From NCBI GenBank assembly GCA_039714495.1, contig JBDLJD010000046.1, forward strand, positions 1 through 26,689: a DNA stretch of 26,689 bases, read 5' to 3'. The position numbers and the translations under genes were made by a program. Shown in pieces: positions 7,570-15,909 of the stretch. Position 1 is the stretch's first letter. Every line of letters begins with the position of its first letter. The stretch is from JAJDNW01 sp039714495 (GTDB lineage Bacteria; Desulfobacterota; Desulfobacteria; Desulfobacterales; B30-G6). The notes under the pieces are model-generated. The model was not told the origin of the DNA. It saw only the letters and a program-made list of their open reading frames with translations, and did not search any database.

Positions 7570-8547
7570 CTAGAGCGGTAACAAGGTACCGATGCCTTGG
7601 GCTTTGGCTTTTTTGTAGATCAGGGGTGCCACGGCCATGTCGTCGATGGCCAGCCCCAGATTGGCGGTCATGGTCCTTTCCGCATCTGATTCCCTTCCGG
7701 CCTTCTGCCCGGTGACCAACTCTCCCAGGTCTGCATGGATGGGCGGGATGTGCTGGAAGTACCCAAGGGTCTGGTAGTGCTCTATCTGGGGGGTATCGTC
7801 CGTGCAGAAGCGGTCCACTTCCGCCAGCGCCTCGCTATGCCAATAGGAGTCGAAGTCCACCAGGGAGGCGAACGCGCCCTCGTCCAGCCAGCCTTTCTTA
7901 ATGGTGGCATGGGGTTTTTTGAGAAGGGGCCCGGCCGTGACGACCATCTCGCATCCTGAAACAGCCTGTTGGGGGGATTCCACGGGCTCCACAGTTACCT
8001 TCAGGCGGGCCTCGATATCCTCCGCGTAAGCACGAACCGCATCCTTATGGGTGTCAAAGGCTTTGACTGTTTTTACAGGGAACAGGACCGTCAACGCTTC
8101 GAGGTTGGTGCGCCCCTGTACGCCGCAGCCGAGCACGCCCACCGTGGATGAATCCGGCCGGGCAAGGTGGCGGGCGGATAGGGCCGTGGCCGCACCCGTG
8201 CGCATGCCGGTCATCCAGACGCCGTCCATGACCGACAGCGGCAGACCGGTTTCAACATCGTTGAGAATTACCAGGCCGCTGATGTAGGGGAGGCCTTTCT
8301 TCAGGTTATCCACAAAGGCGCTGACCCACTTGATGCCCGCAGATTTCAGGGCCGGGATAAAGGCCGGCATGGCATGCATGAAGTTGTCCTCACCGCCGGG
8401 ATGTATGCCGGGTTTGGGCGGCATTTCCGTGTGGCCTTCTCCTTTTTCGCGGAAGGCGATTTCCAGTGAGTCGATGACGTTGGCCATGGAAACGCCGGTA
8501 TTGATAACGTCTTCCCGCGACAAATAGAGCAGTTCATTGGTTTGCAT
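7570..8547 (-). CDS. Ornithine cyclodeaminase / mu-crystallin family protein
   Basis: A 325-residue NAD(P)-dependent enzyme of the OCD/mu-crystallin family. Members convert ornithine to proline plus ammonia, or act as alanine dehydrogenases, ketimine reductases or opine-forming enzymes. Visible are K73 in AGIKWVSAF, the RTGAA segment near R116, and the Rossmann turn GCGVQG (residues 140-145). The start at 8547 is chosen because AAGGTG lies 6 bases upstream; the longer reading from 8640 has no ribosome binding site and adds 31 atypical residues. It is flanked by repeat copies 2 and 3 in opposite orientations. Together with RidA it fits imine or amino-acid chemistry. The substrate is not determined by sequence alone. 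Confidence 0.9.
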   Translation of the reverse strand: MQTNELLYLSREDVINTGVSMANVIDSLEIAFREKGEGHTEMPPKPGIHPGGEDNFMHAMPAFIPALKSAGIKWVSAFVDNLKKGLPYISGLVILNDVETGLPLSVMDGVWMTGMRTGAATALSARHLARPDSSTVGVLGCGVQGRTNLEALTVLFPVKTVKAFDTHKDAVRAYAEDIEARLKVTVEPVESPQQAVSGCEMVVTAGPLLKKPHATIKKGWLDEGAFASLVDFDSYWHSEALAEVDRFCTDDTPQIEHYQTLGYFQHIPPIHADLGELVTGQKAGRESDAERTMTANLGLAIDDMAVAPLIYKKAKAQGIGTLLPL

Positions 8548-8646
8548 ATTTTCACCTTGAATAATCAGACGATTGGTATTAATACCCCCCATTGCCACTG
8601 GGGTGACAATATGAGAACAAGGAGTAAATTGCAATTTCAAATTATA

Positions 8647-8687
8647 GCGACGCAGTCGCGTTTCATAAAAGCGTGGTACACGATTTT
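8647..8687 (-). repeat. Double-hairpin intergenic repeat, copy 3 (inverted)
   Basis: On the plus strand the order is reversed relative to copies 1 and 2: GCGAC (8647-8651), GCA loop, GTCGC (8655-8659), GTTTCAT, then AAAAGCGTG (8667-8675), GTA loop, CACGATTTT (8679-8687). Read on the minus strand it matches copy 1 closely, differing mainly in loop bases. It ends 17 bases before the YbaK-family start and just ahead of that gene's AGGAG. Confidence 0.75.
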
Positions 8688-8704
8688 ATTAGGAGAAGAG
8701 CAAT

Positions 8705-9196
8705 ATGACGACATTTTTCGAATTTCTCGACACCCATGATATCGCCTACGAAAGGCACGACCATCCTGCCGTGTACACGGTGGAGGAGGCCGACCGGCTG
8801 GTGCCGGATCTGCCCGGGGCCAAAACCAAGAACCTCTTTCTGCGGGACGACAAGGGCAAGCGCCACTTCCTGGTGCTGGTGCCCAGCGACAAACGGGTCA
8901 ACCTCAAGGCGCTGAAAGAGGTGCTGGGGGTCAAACGGATCAGCTTCGGGTCACCGGAGCGCCTGAAGAAACACCTGGGCATCGAACCCGGGGCGGTGTC
9001 CCTTTTGGCGGTTTACAACGATGGCGAGCAGAAGGTGGAGGTGTTTATGGACAGGGATTTGTGGGCAGCGGACACCTTTTTGTTCCATCCCCTGGTGAAT
9101 ACCAGTACCTTGGTGATCTCCAAAGCCGATATCCAGGGTTTTCTAAAAGCAACCGGACATACCCTCAAAGTGGTTGACGTCCCAGGGCCGGCATAG
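8705..9196 (+). CDS. YbaK/ProX-family aminoacyl-tRNA editing protein
   Basis: A 163-residue freestanding INS-like editing domain. Family members (YbaK, ProX/PrdX, ProXp) deacylate tRNA mischarged by prolyl- or other aminoacyl-tRNA synthetases, in the cytoplasm. Features are the N-terminal FEFLDTHDIAYERHDHPAVYTVEEA, the GAKTKNLFLRDDKG stretch with the conserved lysine (K42), HFLVLVPSDKRVNLK, and EPGAVSLLAVYND. The order and length fit the prolyl-tRNA-associated (ProX) subgroup better than E. coli YbaK. AGGAG lies at 8691-8695 before the ATG. It is followed 21 bases later by the hydrolase gene, perhaps co-transcribed. Exact tRNA specificity is not resolvable here. Confidence 0.88.
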   Translation: MTTFFEFLDTHDIAYERHDHPAVYTVEEADRLVPDLPGAKTKNLFLRDDKGKRHFLVLVPSDKRVNLKALKEVLGVKRISFGSPERLKKHLGIEPGAVSLLAVYNDGEQKVEVFMDRDLWAADTFLFHPLVNTSTLVISKADIQGFLKATGHTLKVVDVPGPA

Positions 9197-9217
9197 AGAA
9201 GGGGATCGTTAACCAGC

Positions 9218-10060
9218 ATGACAACATTGTATATTCTGACCGGATTGATCCTCTTCTACCTGTTGTTAACCCTGTTGGTAACCTATCTGGTGCAGCAGTT
9301 TCCCCGCAAGCCCGTGGTTGACAAGCCCGACTGGGGCCGTGTGCTGGACACGACCATTCCGGCATTGGACGGCCGATCCCTGGAAGTGTGGCGCATCGAG
9401 CCGGAGGGTGAATCCCGGGGTATTGTGGTGCTGGCCCACGGGTGGAGCCGCAACCGCGACCGCATGGTGCCCCGGGCCAGACTGTTTGCCCAACTCGGGT
9501 TTACCACCGTGATCCACAGCGCCCGGGATCACGGCAATTCCAGTCCCAAAAAGTTCATGAATGCGGCCAAATTTGCCGAAGACATCGAGGCGGTAATCAA
9601 ATGGGTGGGGGAGCCGGTGATGCTATACGGCCACTCGGCCGGATCGGCCGGGGCCATTGCCGCCGCTGCCGGGAATCAGTCCATGATCCGGCTGCTGTTT
9701 CTGGAGGCGTCCTATGCCGACACACGTAAAGCCCTGCTGAGCCTCTACCGTTGGGTCAATCCTGTTTTTGGCGTACTCTTCGGCCCCATGATCCTGTTTT
9801 GGATGAATCTGTTTTATTGGGGTGCCCTAGGGCGGTACAGCCCGGCTGTGTTGGCAAAAGAGATCCATGTACCGGTCATGATCATCCACGGCGAAAAGGA
9901 TCAGCGCTTCCCCCTGGCCTTTGCCTTTGAGCTGCAGCAGCACTTTCCCCACGACAGGGTTTCTCTTTTCGTGGCCCAAGGGGCCAGTCACAGCGAATCC
10001 AGCACAAAGCCCGGTTACAGAGAGGCTGTTAAAGCCTTTCTGGATAAATATCGGCAGTAA
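9218..10060 (+). CDS. Membrane-anchored alpha/beta hydrolase
   Basis: A 280-residue serine hydrolase. Residues about 4-26 form one hydrophobic N-terminal helix (anchor or uncleaved signal). The alpha/beta core shows the oxyanion region VVLAHGWSRNRDRM, the nucleophile elbow GHSAG with S140, the acid D228 in HGEKDQRFP, and H258 in GASHSES, a complete catalytic triad. A second hydrophobic patch (about 183-205) might form a lid or membrane contact. The substrate may be an ester, lipid or peptide. Follows the YbaK-type gene by 21 bases. A hairpin 22 bases downstream may end its transcript. Confidence 0.87.
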   Translation: MTTLYILTGLILFYLLLTLLVTYLVQQFPRKPVVDKPDWGRVLDTTIPALDGRSLEVWRIEPEGESRGIVVLAHGWSRNRDRMVPRARLFAQLGFTTVIHSARDHGNSSPKKFMNAAKFAEDIEAVIKWVGEPVMLYGHSAGSAGAIAAAAGNQSMIRLLFLEASYADTRKALLSLYRWVNPVFGVLFGPMILFWMNLFYWGALGRYSPAVLAKEIHVPVMIIHGEKDQRFPLAFAFELQQHFPHDRVSLFVAQGASHSESSTKPGYREAVKAFLDKYRQ

Positions 10061-10082
10061 ACAAGCTCACCACTGTTTAGAG

Positions 10083-10104
10083 TTTACCCCAATGTTGGGG
10101 TTTA
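10083..10104 (+). terminator. Hairpin after the hydrolase gene, possible terminator
   Basis: ACCCCAA and TTGGGGT (10086-10101) form a 7-bp self-complementary stem, followed by a short T-rich tail. It lies 22 bases after the hydrolase stop. The tail is not a strong T tract, so termination is plausible but not certain; it may equally be one end of an inverted pair with 10540-10561. Confidence 0.4.
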
Positions 10105-10205
10105 TTCCGGGATATTGGGCCATTCGGTGGTTTTACCCTTGGTAGTTTTTCAGGGTATATGTTCATGTTTCGTTGTGCGCACAGTCGGGCATGAAAACGT
10201 ATCCC
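10105..10205 (-). pseudogene. Decayed 3' end of a kamA-family aminomutase gene
   Basis: Read on the minus strand, this stretch encodes MPDC, then NET, a stop, TYTLKNYQG, another stop, and NHRMAQYPG. The intact aminomutase at 16535-17608 ends MPDYYIVDKNEKE, YTLKNYQGKITKMPTIPE. The eight residues YTLKNYQG are identical, the following M and P align without gaps, and the nucleotide block around them matches 18 of 20 bases. Two in-frame stops and loss of a few codons upstream show it is a dead remnant. Nothing recognisable of the rest of the gene remains. The divergence suggests an old paralogous or displaced copy rather than a recent duplication. Confidence 0.65.
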
Positions 10206-10539
10206 AGGAAGCAGCTTGACATTGCACAAAAATTTGAATACCCTGACCTGAATAATCAACGCTGAGCACACGTACAGAAGATCAGCGACCTGATATCGCG
10301 TCGTGACCTGTCTTTCTCGAGTTCATGCTGTTGCCCGCTCATGATGGCCTATCGCTCTTTTTACGACGAAACATTTTTTCCACGACAACCGGTGACAAAC
10401 CGTTCCGCAGTATTTTTTTCATTTCCTTATAATCGTGCGACAAATGTCCATGCCCGAGTGCGCACAGAGAAGCATGAAGCTACCTGTTTCCAATGAATCG
10501 GATACATCTTAAGTACCATGGTACCAGATTGACTTTGAT

Positions 10540-10561
10540 GTAACCCCCACGTTGGGGTAAA
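10540..10561 (+). promoter_or_regulatory. Hairpin just upstream of fdhA
   Basis: ACCCC (10543-10547) and GGGGT (10554-10558) pair around a six-base CACGTT loop, ending about 33 bases before the fdhA start and 18 bases before its ribosome binding site. It is nearly the reverse complement of the hairpin at 10083-10104 (18 of 20 bases). It might be a leader hairpin, a protein-binding site or the end of an inserted element. Confidence 0.35.
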
Positions 10562-10591
10562 GCTAACAGAGAAGGCAGAAGGAGGTGCGAA

Positions 10592-13500
10592 ATGGATGTA
10601 AATCGAAGGCAATTCATCAAGATCACGGGTGCAACAGCGGCCGGCGTTGCCCTGAGTGGTGTGGGGTTTGACCTCAAGCCGGTCCAATCCCACGCCCAGA
10701 TGCTCAAAACGGTCTACGCCAGGGAAACCACCACTATTTGCTGCTATTGCGCCGTGGGGTGCGGTGCCATCGTCCACACGGGAAAATCGGGCGGCGGCAG
10801 GGTCATCAACATCGAGGGGGATCCCGACCATCCCATCAACGAAGGTGCCTTGTGCGCCAAGGGTGCGGCCCTCAGCCAGCTGGTGAACAACGAAAGCCGT
10901 TTGACCAAACCCATGTACCGCAAGCCCTACAGTAAAAAGTGGCAGGAAGTCTCTTGGGACTGGGCATTGTGGACAATTGCCAGCCGGATCAAAAAGAGCC
11001 GGGATGCCAGCTTCACCCACAAAAACGCAAAGGGGCAGGTGGTCAACCGGACCGACGGCATTGCCTCGGTGGGCAGCGCCGCCTTGGACAATGAAGAGTG
11101 CTGGCTCATTCAGGCGATGATGCGCTCTATCGGCCTGGTCTACATCGAGCACCAGGCCCGTATCTGACACAGCGCTACAGTTGCGGCTCTGGCAGAGTCG
11201 TTCGGACGCGGCGCAATGACCAATCACTGGATCGATATCGGCAACAGCGACTGTATTATGATCATGGGCTCCAATGCAGCCGAAAATCACCCCATTTCGT
11301 TTAAATGGGTGACCAAAGCCATGCAGCAGGGGGCCAAGCTGATCAGCGTCGATCCCAGATTTACCAAAACCTCGGCAAAAGCCGACATCTACGCGCCCCT
11401 GAGATCGGGTACCGACATCGCCTTTCTGGGCGGTATGATCAAGTACATCATTGAAAACAACAAATATTTCGAAGAATATGTGGCCGAGTACACCAATGCA
11501 GGCTTCATTCTGGAGGACTCCTATTCTTTCAGCGACGGCCTCTTTGCGGGATACGATGCCAAGACACGCAAATACGACAAGAAGTTGTGGTCCTTCAAAA
11601 TGGAGGCTGACGGCACTCCTTTGAAAGACCGGTCGCTACAGGACCCCCGCTGTGTTTTTCAGCAGTTGAAGCAGCATTTCAGCCGCTACGACTTCGACAC
11701 GGTGTCAGCCATCACCGGAACCTCGACCGAAGAGCTCGAGACCATATACGCGACTTACACGGCCACGGGGCAGAAGGGAAAGGCCGGTACGATCATGTAC
11801 GCCATGGGCTGGACCCAGCATACTGTGGGTGTCCAGAACATCCGGACCATGGCCATCATTCAGCTCCTCCTGGGAAACATGGGCGTCTCCGGCGGCGGGG
11901 TCAATGCCCTGCGGGGGGAATCGAATGTTCAGGGATCTACGGATCACTGCATCCTCTTTCACATCTGGCCCGGGTATCTGGCAACGCCCAGCACCAAGTG
12001 GCCGACCCTGGGCGACTACCTTGGCAGAAGGCCCCAAAGCAAGGATCCCCTGAGCGCCAACTGGTGGCAGCACGAGCCCAAGTACATGGTCAGCCTGCTG
12101 AAATCCTTTTTCGGAGACCGGGCCACCAAGGAAAATGATTTCGGATACGACTGGATGCCCAAGCTGGACGCCGGCAAGGCATACTCATGGCTGGACCTTT
12201 TCGACAACATGTACAAGGGCGAGTTCACGGGCTTTTTCGCCTGGGGCCAGAACCCGGCCTCATCCGGGGCCAATGCCAATAAAACGCGCGAAGCGCTCGG
12301 CAAGCTGGACTGGATGGTCAACGTCAATATGTTCGACAACGAGACCGGATCCTTCTGGAAAGGCCCCGACATGGATCCTGGCAAGATCAAGACCGAAGTC
12401 TTCATGCTGCCCTGCGCCGTGTCGGTTGAAAAGGAAGGCTCCATCACCAACAGCGGCCGCTGGAGCCAGTGGCGTTACAAGGCCGCGAATCCGCCGGGGG
12501 ACGCACGGCCGGATGGTGATGTCCTGGTCGATTTGATGAGAAAGGTCAGGTGGTTCTACCGCAAGGCAAAAAAGAAAGGGGAAAATGCGGTTTTCCCGGA
12601 TCCGATTCTCAATTTGAAATGGGATTACAGAACCGGCGGAAAATTCGACTCCACCAAAATGGCCAAGGAGATCAACGGATACTTCCAGAAAGATACAACC
12701 GTCAAAGGAAAATCCTTCAAGAAGGGGGACCTGGTGCCCAGTTTTGCCTATCTCCAGGATGACGGCTCCACCAGCAGCGCCAACTGGCTCTACTGCAACT
12801 CCTGGACCAGCAAGGGCAACATGGCCGCCCGGCGCAAACGCGAAGCATCCGGCATCGGTTTGAACCTGGAATGGGCCTGGTGCTGGCCGGTCAACCGGCG
12901 GATCATCTACAACCGTGCAGCCGTGGACAAATACGGCAAACCGTGGGATAAAGAACACCCGGTTATTCAATGGGATGCCGGCGCCAAGAAATGGGCCGGC
13001 GATGTGCCGGACGGCGGCTGGCCGCCCATGCTCAATGCAGACGGAACGTCTAATTCCAAAACCAAATACCCCTTCATCATGAAACCGGAAGGGCATGCCC
13101 ACATCTTCGGGCCCGGCAGAGTCGATGGGCCTTTTCCGGAGCATTACGAGCCCATCGAGTGCCCGGTGGAAAAGAACCTGATGTCGAGCCAGGTTTCGAG
13201 CCCAACGGCGCCCACCTATGGGACCGAGAAGGATGTCTACAGATCCTGTGATGCCCGCTACCCCTTTGTGGCCACCACATATCGGGTGTGCGAACACTGG
13301 CAGACCGGCGTTATGACCCGCTGGCAGCCGTGGCTGTTGGAGACACACCCCCAGCTGTTTGTGGAAATGAGCCATGAACTGGCCGAACTGAGGGGGATTA
13401 AAAACGGTGAAAAGGTGGAGGTAACCTCCGCCCGGGGAAGGGTGGAGGCAGTGGCTGTGGTAACCCATCGATTTCGTCCTTTTCAGGTGCAGGGCAACAC

Positions 13501-13651
13501 TATTCACGAGATCGGCCTGCCGTGGCACTATGGATGGGTGCACCCCAAGGACGGGGGCGATTCCGCCAATCTGCTGACGCCTTCAACCGGTGATCCCAAT
13601 ACACGTATACCGGAAACCAAGGCCTTTATGGTCAATGTCGACAAAATTTGA
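10592..13651 (+). CDS. fdhA: Selenocysteine-containing formate dehydrogenase, catalytic alpha subunit
   Basis: A molybdenum/tungsten bis-MGD enzyme that oxidises formate to CO2 (or the reverse), 1019 residues when the UGA at 11165-11167 is read as selenocysteine 192. A Tat motif (NRRQFIK, residues 4-10) puts the enzyme in the periplasm. One 4Fe-4S cluster is held by C50, C53, C57 and C88. The Sec context, HQARI-U-HSATVAALAESFGRGAMTNHW split over the UGA, is the diagnostic FdnG/FdhA signature; the frame continues unbroken after it. Conserved MGD-binding segments follow (IMGSNAAENHP, GQNPASSGANANKTREAL), and the C-terminal molybdopterin-dinucleotide domain ends near LLTPSTGDPNTRIPETKAFMVNV. AGGAGGTG precedes the ATG. 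fdhB follows after 15 bases. Requires the selenocysteine machinery encoded elsewhere. Confidence 0.96.
11165..11203 (+). promoter_or_regulatory. Selenocysteine UGA codon with bacterial SECIS-like hairpin
   Basis: The UGA at 11165-11167 is followed at the normal distance for a bacterial SECIS by a short stem, TTGC (11181-11184) with GCAG (11192-11195), whose loop is GGCTCTG. The E. coli fdhF SECIS has a UGC/GCA stem topped by a GGUCU loop at the same spacing, so this is a plausible SelB-binding element. The lower stem is weak by eye. Confidence 0.65.
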
Positions 13652-13666
13652 AAGGAGGTGGTCTGA

Positions 13667-14386
13667 ATGAGCAAGTCTTTTTTCATCGATACGACCCTCT
13701 GCACCGCCTGCCGCGGATGCCAGGTTGCCTGTAAGCAGTGGCATGATCTTCCTGCAGAAAAAACCATTAACCAGGGAAGCTACCAAAATCCCGCAGACGT
13801 CTCCTTTGACACCTACAAGCTTGTCCGGATGAATGAGACCCTGATAGACGAAAAAGTCCAATGGCTCTTTTTCCCAGAACAGTGCCGGCACTGTATCGAG
13901 GCGCCCTGCCTTGAAACCGCAGGTGACGAGTCGGCCATCTTCAAGGATGGACGGACCGGAGCCGTTATCTATACGGCCAACACGAGACTTCTCGATGCCG
14001 ACGAGATCATCGAGTCATGCCCCTACAACATACCGCGCAAAGGGCCCGACGGCACCCTCGCCAAATGTGACCTGTGCCTGGACAGGGTTCAGAACGGGCT
14101 GCTGCCGGCATGTGTCAAGACCTGCCCCACCGGCACCATGAACTTCGGTGAGCGGGATGCGATGCTCAAACTCGCTGAACAGCGGTTGAGCGAGGTTAAA
14201 GGCAAATTTCCCGATGCAGTACTTCTGGATCCGGAAGACGTCAATGTCATCTACCTCACCGCCTATGATCCGCTGCTGTACCATGAATTTGCGATCGCAT
14301 CCAAAAGCGCTTTCGATGTCACCAGGCAGGTGGCGCTTAAAAAAATGTTCCGTCCGTTAACCCGAATGGCCTCGCGCCTGCTGTAG
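13667..14386 (+). CDS. fdhB: Formate dehydrogenase iron-sulfur beta subunit
   Basis: A 239-residue electron-transfer subunit. Twelve cysteines can bind three 4Fe-4S clusters: C12, C15, C18, C22; then QCRHCIEAPC with SCPYN; then KCDLC with PAC and KTCP. No membrane segment is present at the C-terminus, unlike E. coli FdnH, so the pair resembles the soluble periplasmic FdhAB of Desulfovibrio, whose beta subunit also has three clusters. It has no signal peptide, so it should be exported as a complex with the Tat-targeted alpha subunit. AAAGGAGGTGG precedes the ATG, 15 bases after fdhA. No cytochrome subunit follows, so the electron acceptor is probably a soluble periplasmic cytochrome encoded elsewhere. 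Confidence 0.94.
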   Translation: MSKSFFIDTTLCTACRGCQVACKQWHDLPAEKTINQGSYQNPADVSFDTYKLVRMNETLIDEKVQWLFFPEQCRHCIEAPCLETAGDESAIFKDGRTGAVIYTANTRLLDADEIIESCPYNIPRKGPDGTLAKCDLCLDRVQNGLLPACVKTCPTGTMNFGERDAMLKLAEQRLSEVKGKFPDAVLLDPEDVNVIYLTAYDPLLYHEFAIASKSAFDVTRQVALKKMFRPLTRMASRLL

Positions 14387-14408
14387 GAAAGCAGCGCGAT
14401 AGCACCAG

Positions 14409-14452
14409 CGTAAAGGGGAGAGAACAAACTTCCGGTTCTTCTCCCCTTCACG
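14409..14452 (+). terminator. Strong intra-operon hairpin between fdhB and fdhE
   Basis: The arms AAAGGGGAGA and TCTCCCCTT sit in a longer stem of about 17 bp with one bulge, closed by a loop near CAAACTTCCG. No T tract follows, so it is a weak terminator at best. It more likely stabilises the 3' end of the fdhAB message or lowers expression of fdhE relative to the structural genes. Confidence 0.5.
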
Positions 14453-14478
14453 CTTATGAAAGGCAAAGGTGCATACCC

Positions 14479-15345
14479 ATGGAGCAATCTGCATTCTATT
14501 CCTCGAGTGATATTGAAAACGCGGCCAACGCCCTGGGAAAACTACGACCGGCCTATGCGGACATTCTGGATTTTTATAAAGAGGTGTTTGTCCGCCAGGA
14601 AGAGAGCGAGCAGCATTTGCAACTTGAACCTGTCCAGATCCCCGAACATGTCCTTGCCGTAAAACAAAAAGAAGGCTTTCCGTTGATCCAGATGTCGGAA
14701 TTCAGGGTGGATACGGACGCTGCGGATAAACTCCTGGAAACGTTGTGCCATATGGCGATAAATACCAATCAGACTCTGTCGACCGCGGCAGAGGGTATCT
14801 TGAAGGCGCGGGAGGAGGGCGTCCTCAACCCCGATGTTCTCTGCCAAAAACTTCTGGATACCGACGATTTGTTTTTTCGAGAGATTGCTGAACGGATCGA
14901 TATCGATCAGCAGGCCCTGATGTTCTTCGTGTACAACTGCGTCAAACCATTCCTTTCTGGCTGTGCCCGCGGCCTTTCACGGTATCTGCCGCCATCCGAC
15001 GCCTGGGGGGAGAGCATCTGCCCGGTTTGCGGCAATTTGCCCGGACTCGCCTCCATCGAAGGGCGGGGCGAGCGCTGGCTGCACTGCGGATTCTGCTGGA
15101 CAAAGTGGCGTATTCAAAGGGTTTTGTGTGTATTCTGCCAGAATGAAGATCACGCGAAGCTTCAATACTTCTACAGTGAGGCCGAGTCGGAATATCGTGT
15201 GGATACGTGCGATCAATGCCGCCATTACTTGAAGACCGTCGACCTGAGGAAAATCGATCGTGTTTTTTATCCGCCCCTGGAACAGGTTGCAACGCTGCAT
15301 CTCGATATGAAGGCCGGTGAATTGGGATACCGGAATGAAAAATAA
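14479..15345 (+). CDS. fdhE: FdhE-type formate dehydrogenase accessory protein
   Basis: A 288-residue cytoplasmic helper. FdhE family proteins bind the FDH alpha subunit and act in its quality control and export. The C-terminal half carries four CxxC motifs that bind iron in a rubredoxin-like way: CPVC (near residue 176), CGFC, CVFC and CDQC, followed by the conserved KTVDLRK. The N-terminal half is helical with no motif. The start at 14479 is supported by AAAGGTG 7 bases upstream; an ATG at 14456 is in another frame. It overlaps the next gene by 11 bases, so the helper and the exported thioredoxin-like protein are translationally linked. Confidence 0.92.
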   Translation: MEQSAFYSSSDIENAANALGKLRPAYADILDFYKEVFVRQEESEQHLQLEPVQIPEHVLAVKQKEGFPLIQMSEFRVDTDAADKLLETLCHMAINTNQTLSTAAEGILKAREEGVLNPDVLCQKLLDTDDLFFREIAERIDIDQQALMFFVYNCVKPFLSGCARGLSRYLPPSDAWGESICPVCGNLPGLASIEGRGERWLHCGFCWTKWRIQRVLCVFCQNEDHAKLQYFYSEAESEYRVDTCDQCRHYLKTVDLRKIDRVFYPPLEQVATLHLDMKAGELGYRNEK

Positions 15346-15907
15346 ATTCATTTCCTGCCTGATAGTGGCAGTGGTAGTGGTTGCTTTGAGTATGCCGGCC
15401 CTCGCTGGAAACGGACCGCCAGTTGTAGGCGATGCGTTGCCTGAAATGGTTTTCCCGGTACCGCAAAACGCCTCTCACCGTGAATACCTGGGGCTTGAGG
15501 AAGGCGGGACGTTCAGCATCCCGCAGATCGATGCCCAGGTCGTGATCATCGAGATTTTCAGTATGTACTGCCCCCACTGCCAGCGGGAAGCCCCTACGGT
15601 CAACGGGTTTTACGCAAAGATTCAGAATGACGGCAGCCTTAAAGGCCGGGTGAAAATGATCGGGATCGGTGTGGGCAATTCTGAGTTTGAAGTGGGTGTC
15701 TTCAGAAAAAAATACAACATTTCCTTTCCGCTGTTTGCGGATGCCGATTTCAGCGCCCATAAAAAGCTGGGTGAAGTCAGGACGCCCTACTTTATCGGCA
15801 TAAAAATCGCGGACGACCGAAATCACCGTGTGTTCTATTCCCAGCTGGGCGGCCCCCATGACGCGCGCGGGTTTCTCGAGAAAATGCTGCAGCAGGCAGG
15901 GCAGTAA
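15335..15907 (+). CDS. Exported thioredoxin-like (TlpA/redoxin) protein with CPHC motif
   Basis: A 190-residue protein with a Sec signal peptide (MKNKFISC, hydrophobic core to about residue 20, cleavage after PALA at residue 24). The mature part has a thioredoxin fold with the active site CPHC (C79, C82) in IEIFSMYCPHC and the cis-proline region VRTPYFIGI. A periplasmic thiol-disulfide reductase or oxidase is the general expectation; CPHC is the DsbA-type dipeptide, but the TlpA-like scaffold makes direction uncertain. The ATG at 15335 lies within the end of fdhE; a GTG at 15317 would add six residues before the signal peptide and is less likely. It follows the FDH genes, suggesting service to the periplasmic enzyme or its partners. 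Confidence 0.86.
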   Translation: MKNKFISCLIVAVVVVALSMPALAGNGPPVVGDALPEMVFPVPQNASHREYLGLEEGGTFSIPQIDAQVVIIEIFSMYCPHCQREAPTVNGFYAKIQNDGSLKGRVKMIGIGVGNSEFEVGVFRKKYNISFPLFADADFSAHKKLGEVRTPYFIGIKIADDRNHRVFYSQLGGPHDARGFLEKMLQQAGQ

Positions 15908-15909
15908 GA

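Larger units (their letters stand above)
10061..10591. other. 531-base gap with a pseudogene fragment and inverted hairpins
   Basis: No intact gene is seen. The gap contains a hairpin at 10083-10104, a minus-strand kamA-like 3' remnant (about 10105-10205), two copies of GTGCGCACAG (10175-10184 and 10458-10467), a perfect 12-bp palindrome GTACCATGGTAC (10513-10524), a second hairpin (10540-10561) that is nearly the reverse complement of the first, and the AGGAGGTG ribosome binding site of fdhA (10579-10586). A TATAAT at 10428-10433 has no good -35 partner. Confidence 0.6.

Noticed and set aside
11165..11167. Reading fdhA as a pseudogene broken by a stop codon
   Set aside because: The frame continues without loss, the UGA stands at the known selenocysteine position and a SECIS-like stem-loop follows.
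12260..13543. 427-codon minus-strand open frame inside fdhA
   Set aside because: It lies wholly antisense to the conserved formate dehydrogenase sequence and has no recognisable domain or ribosome binding site.
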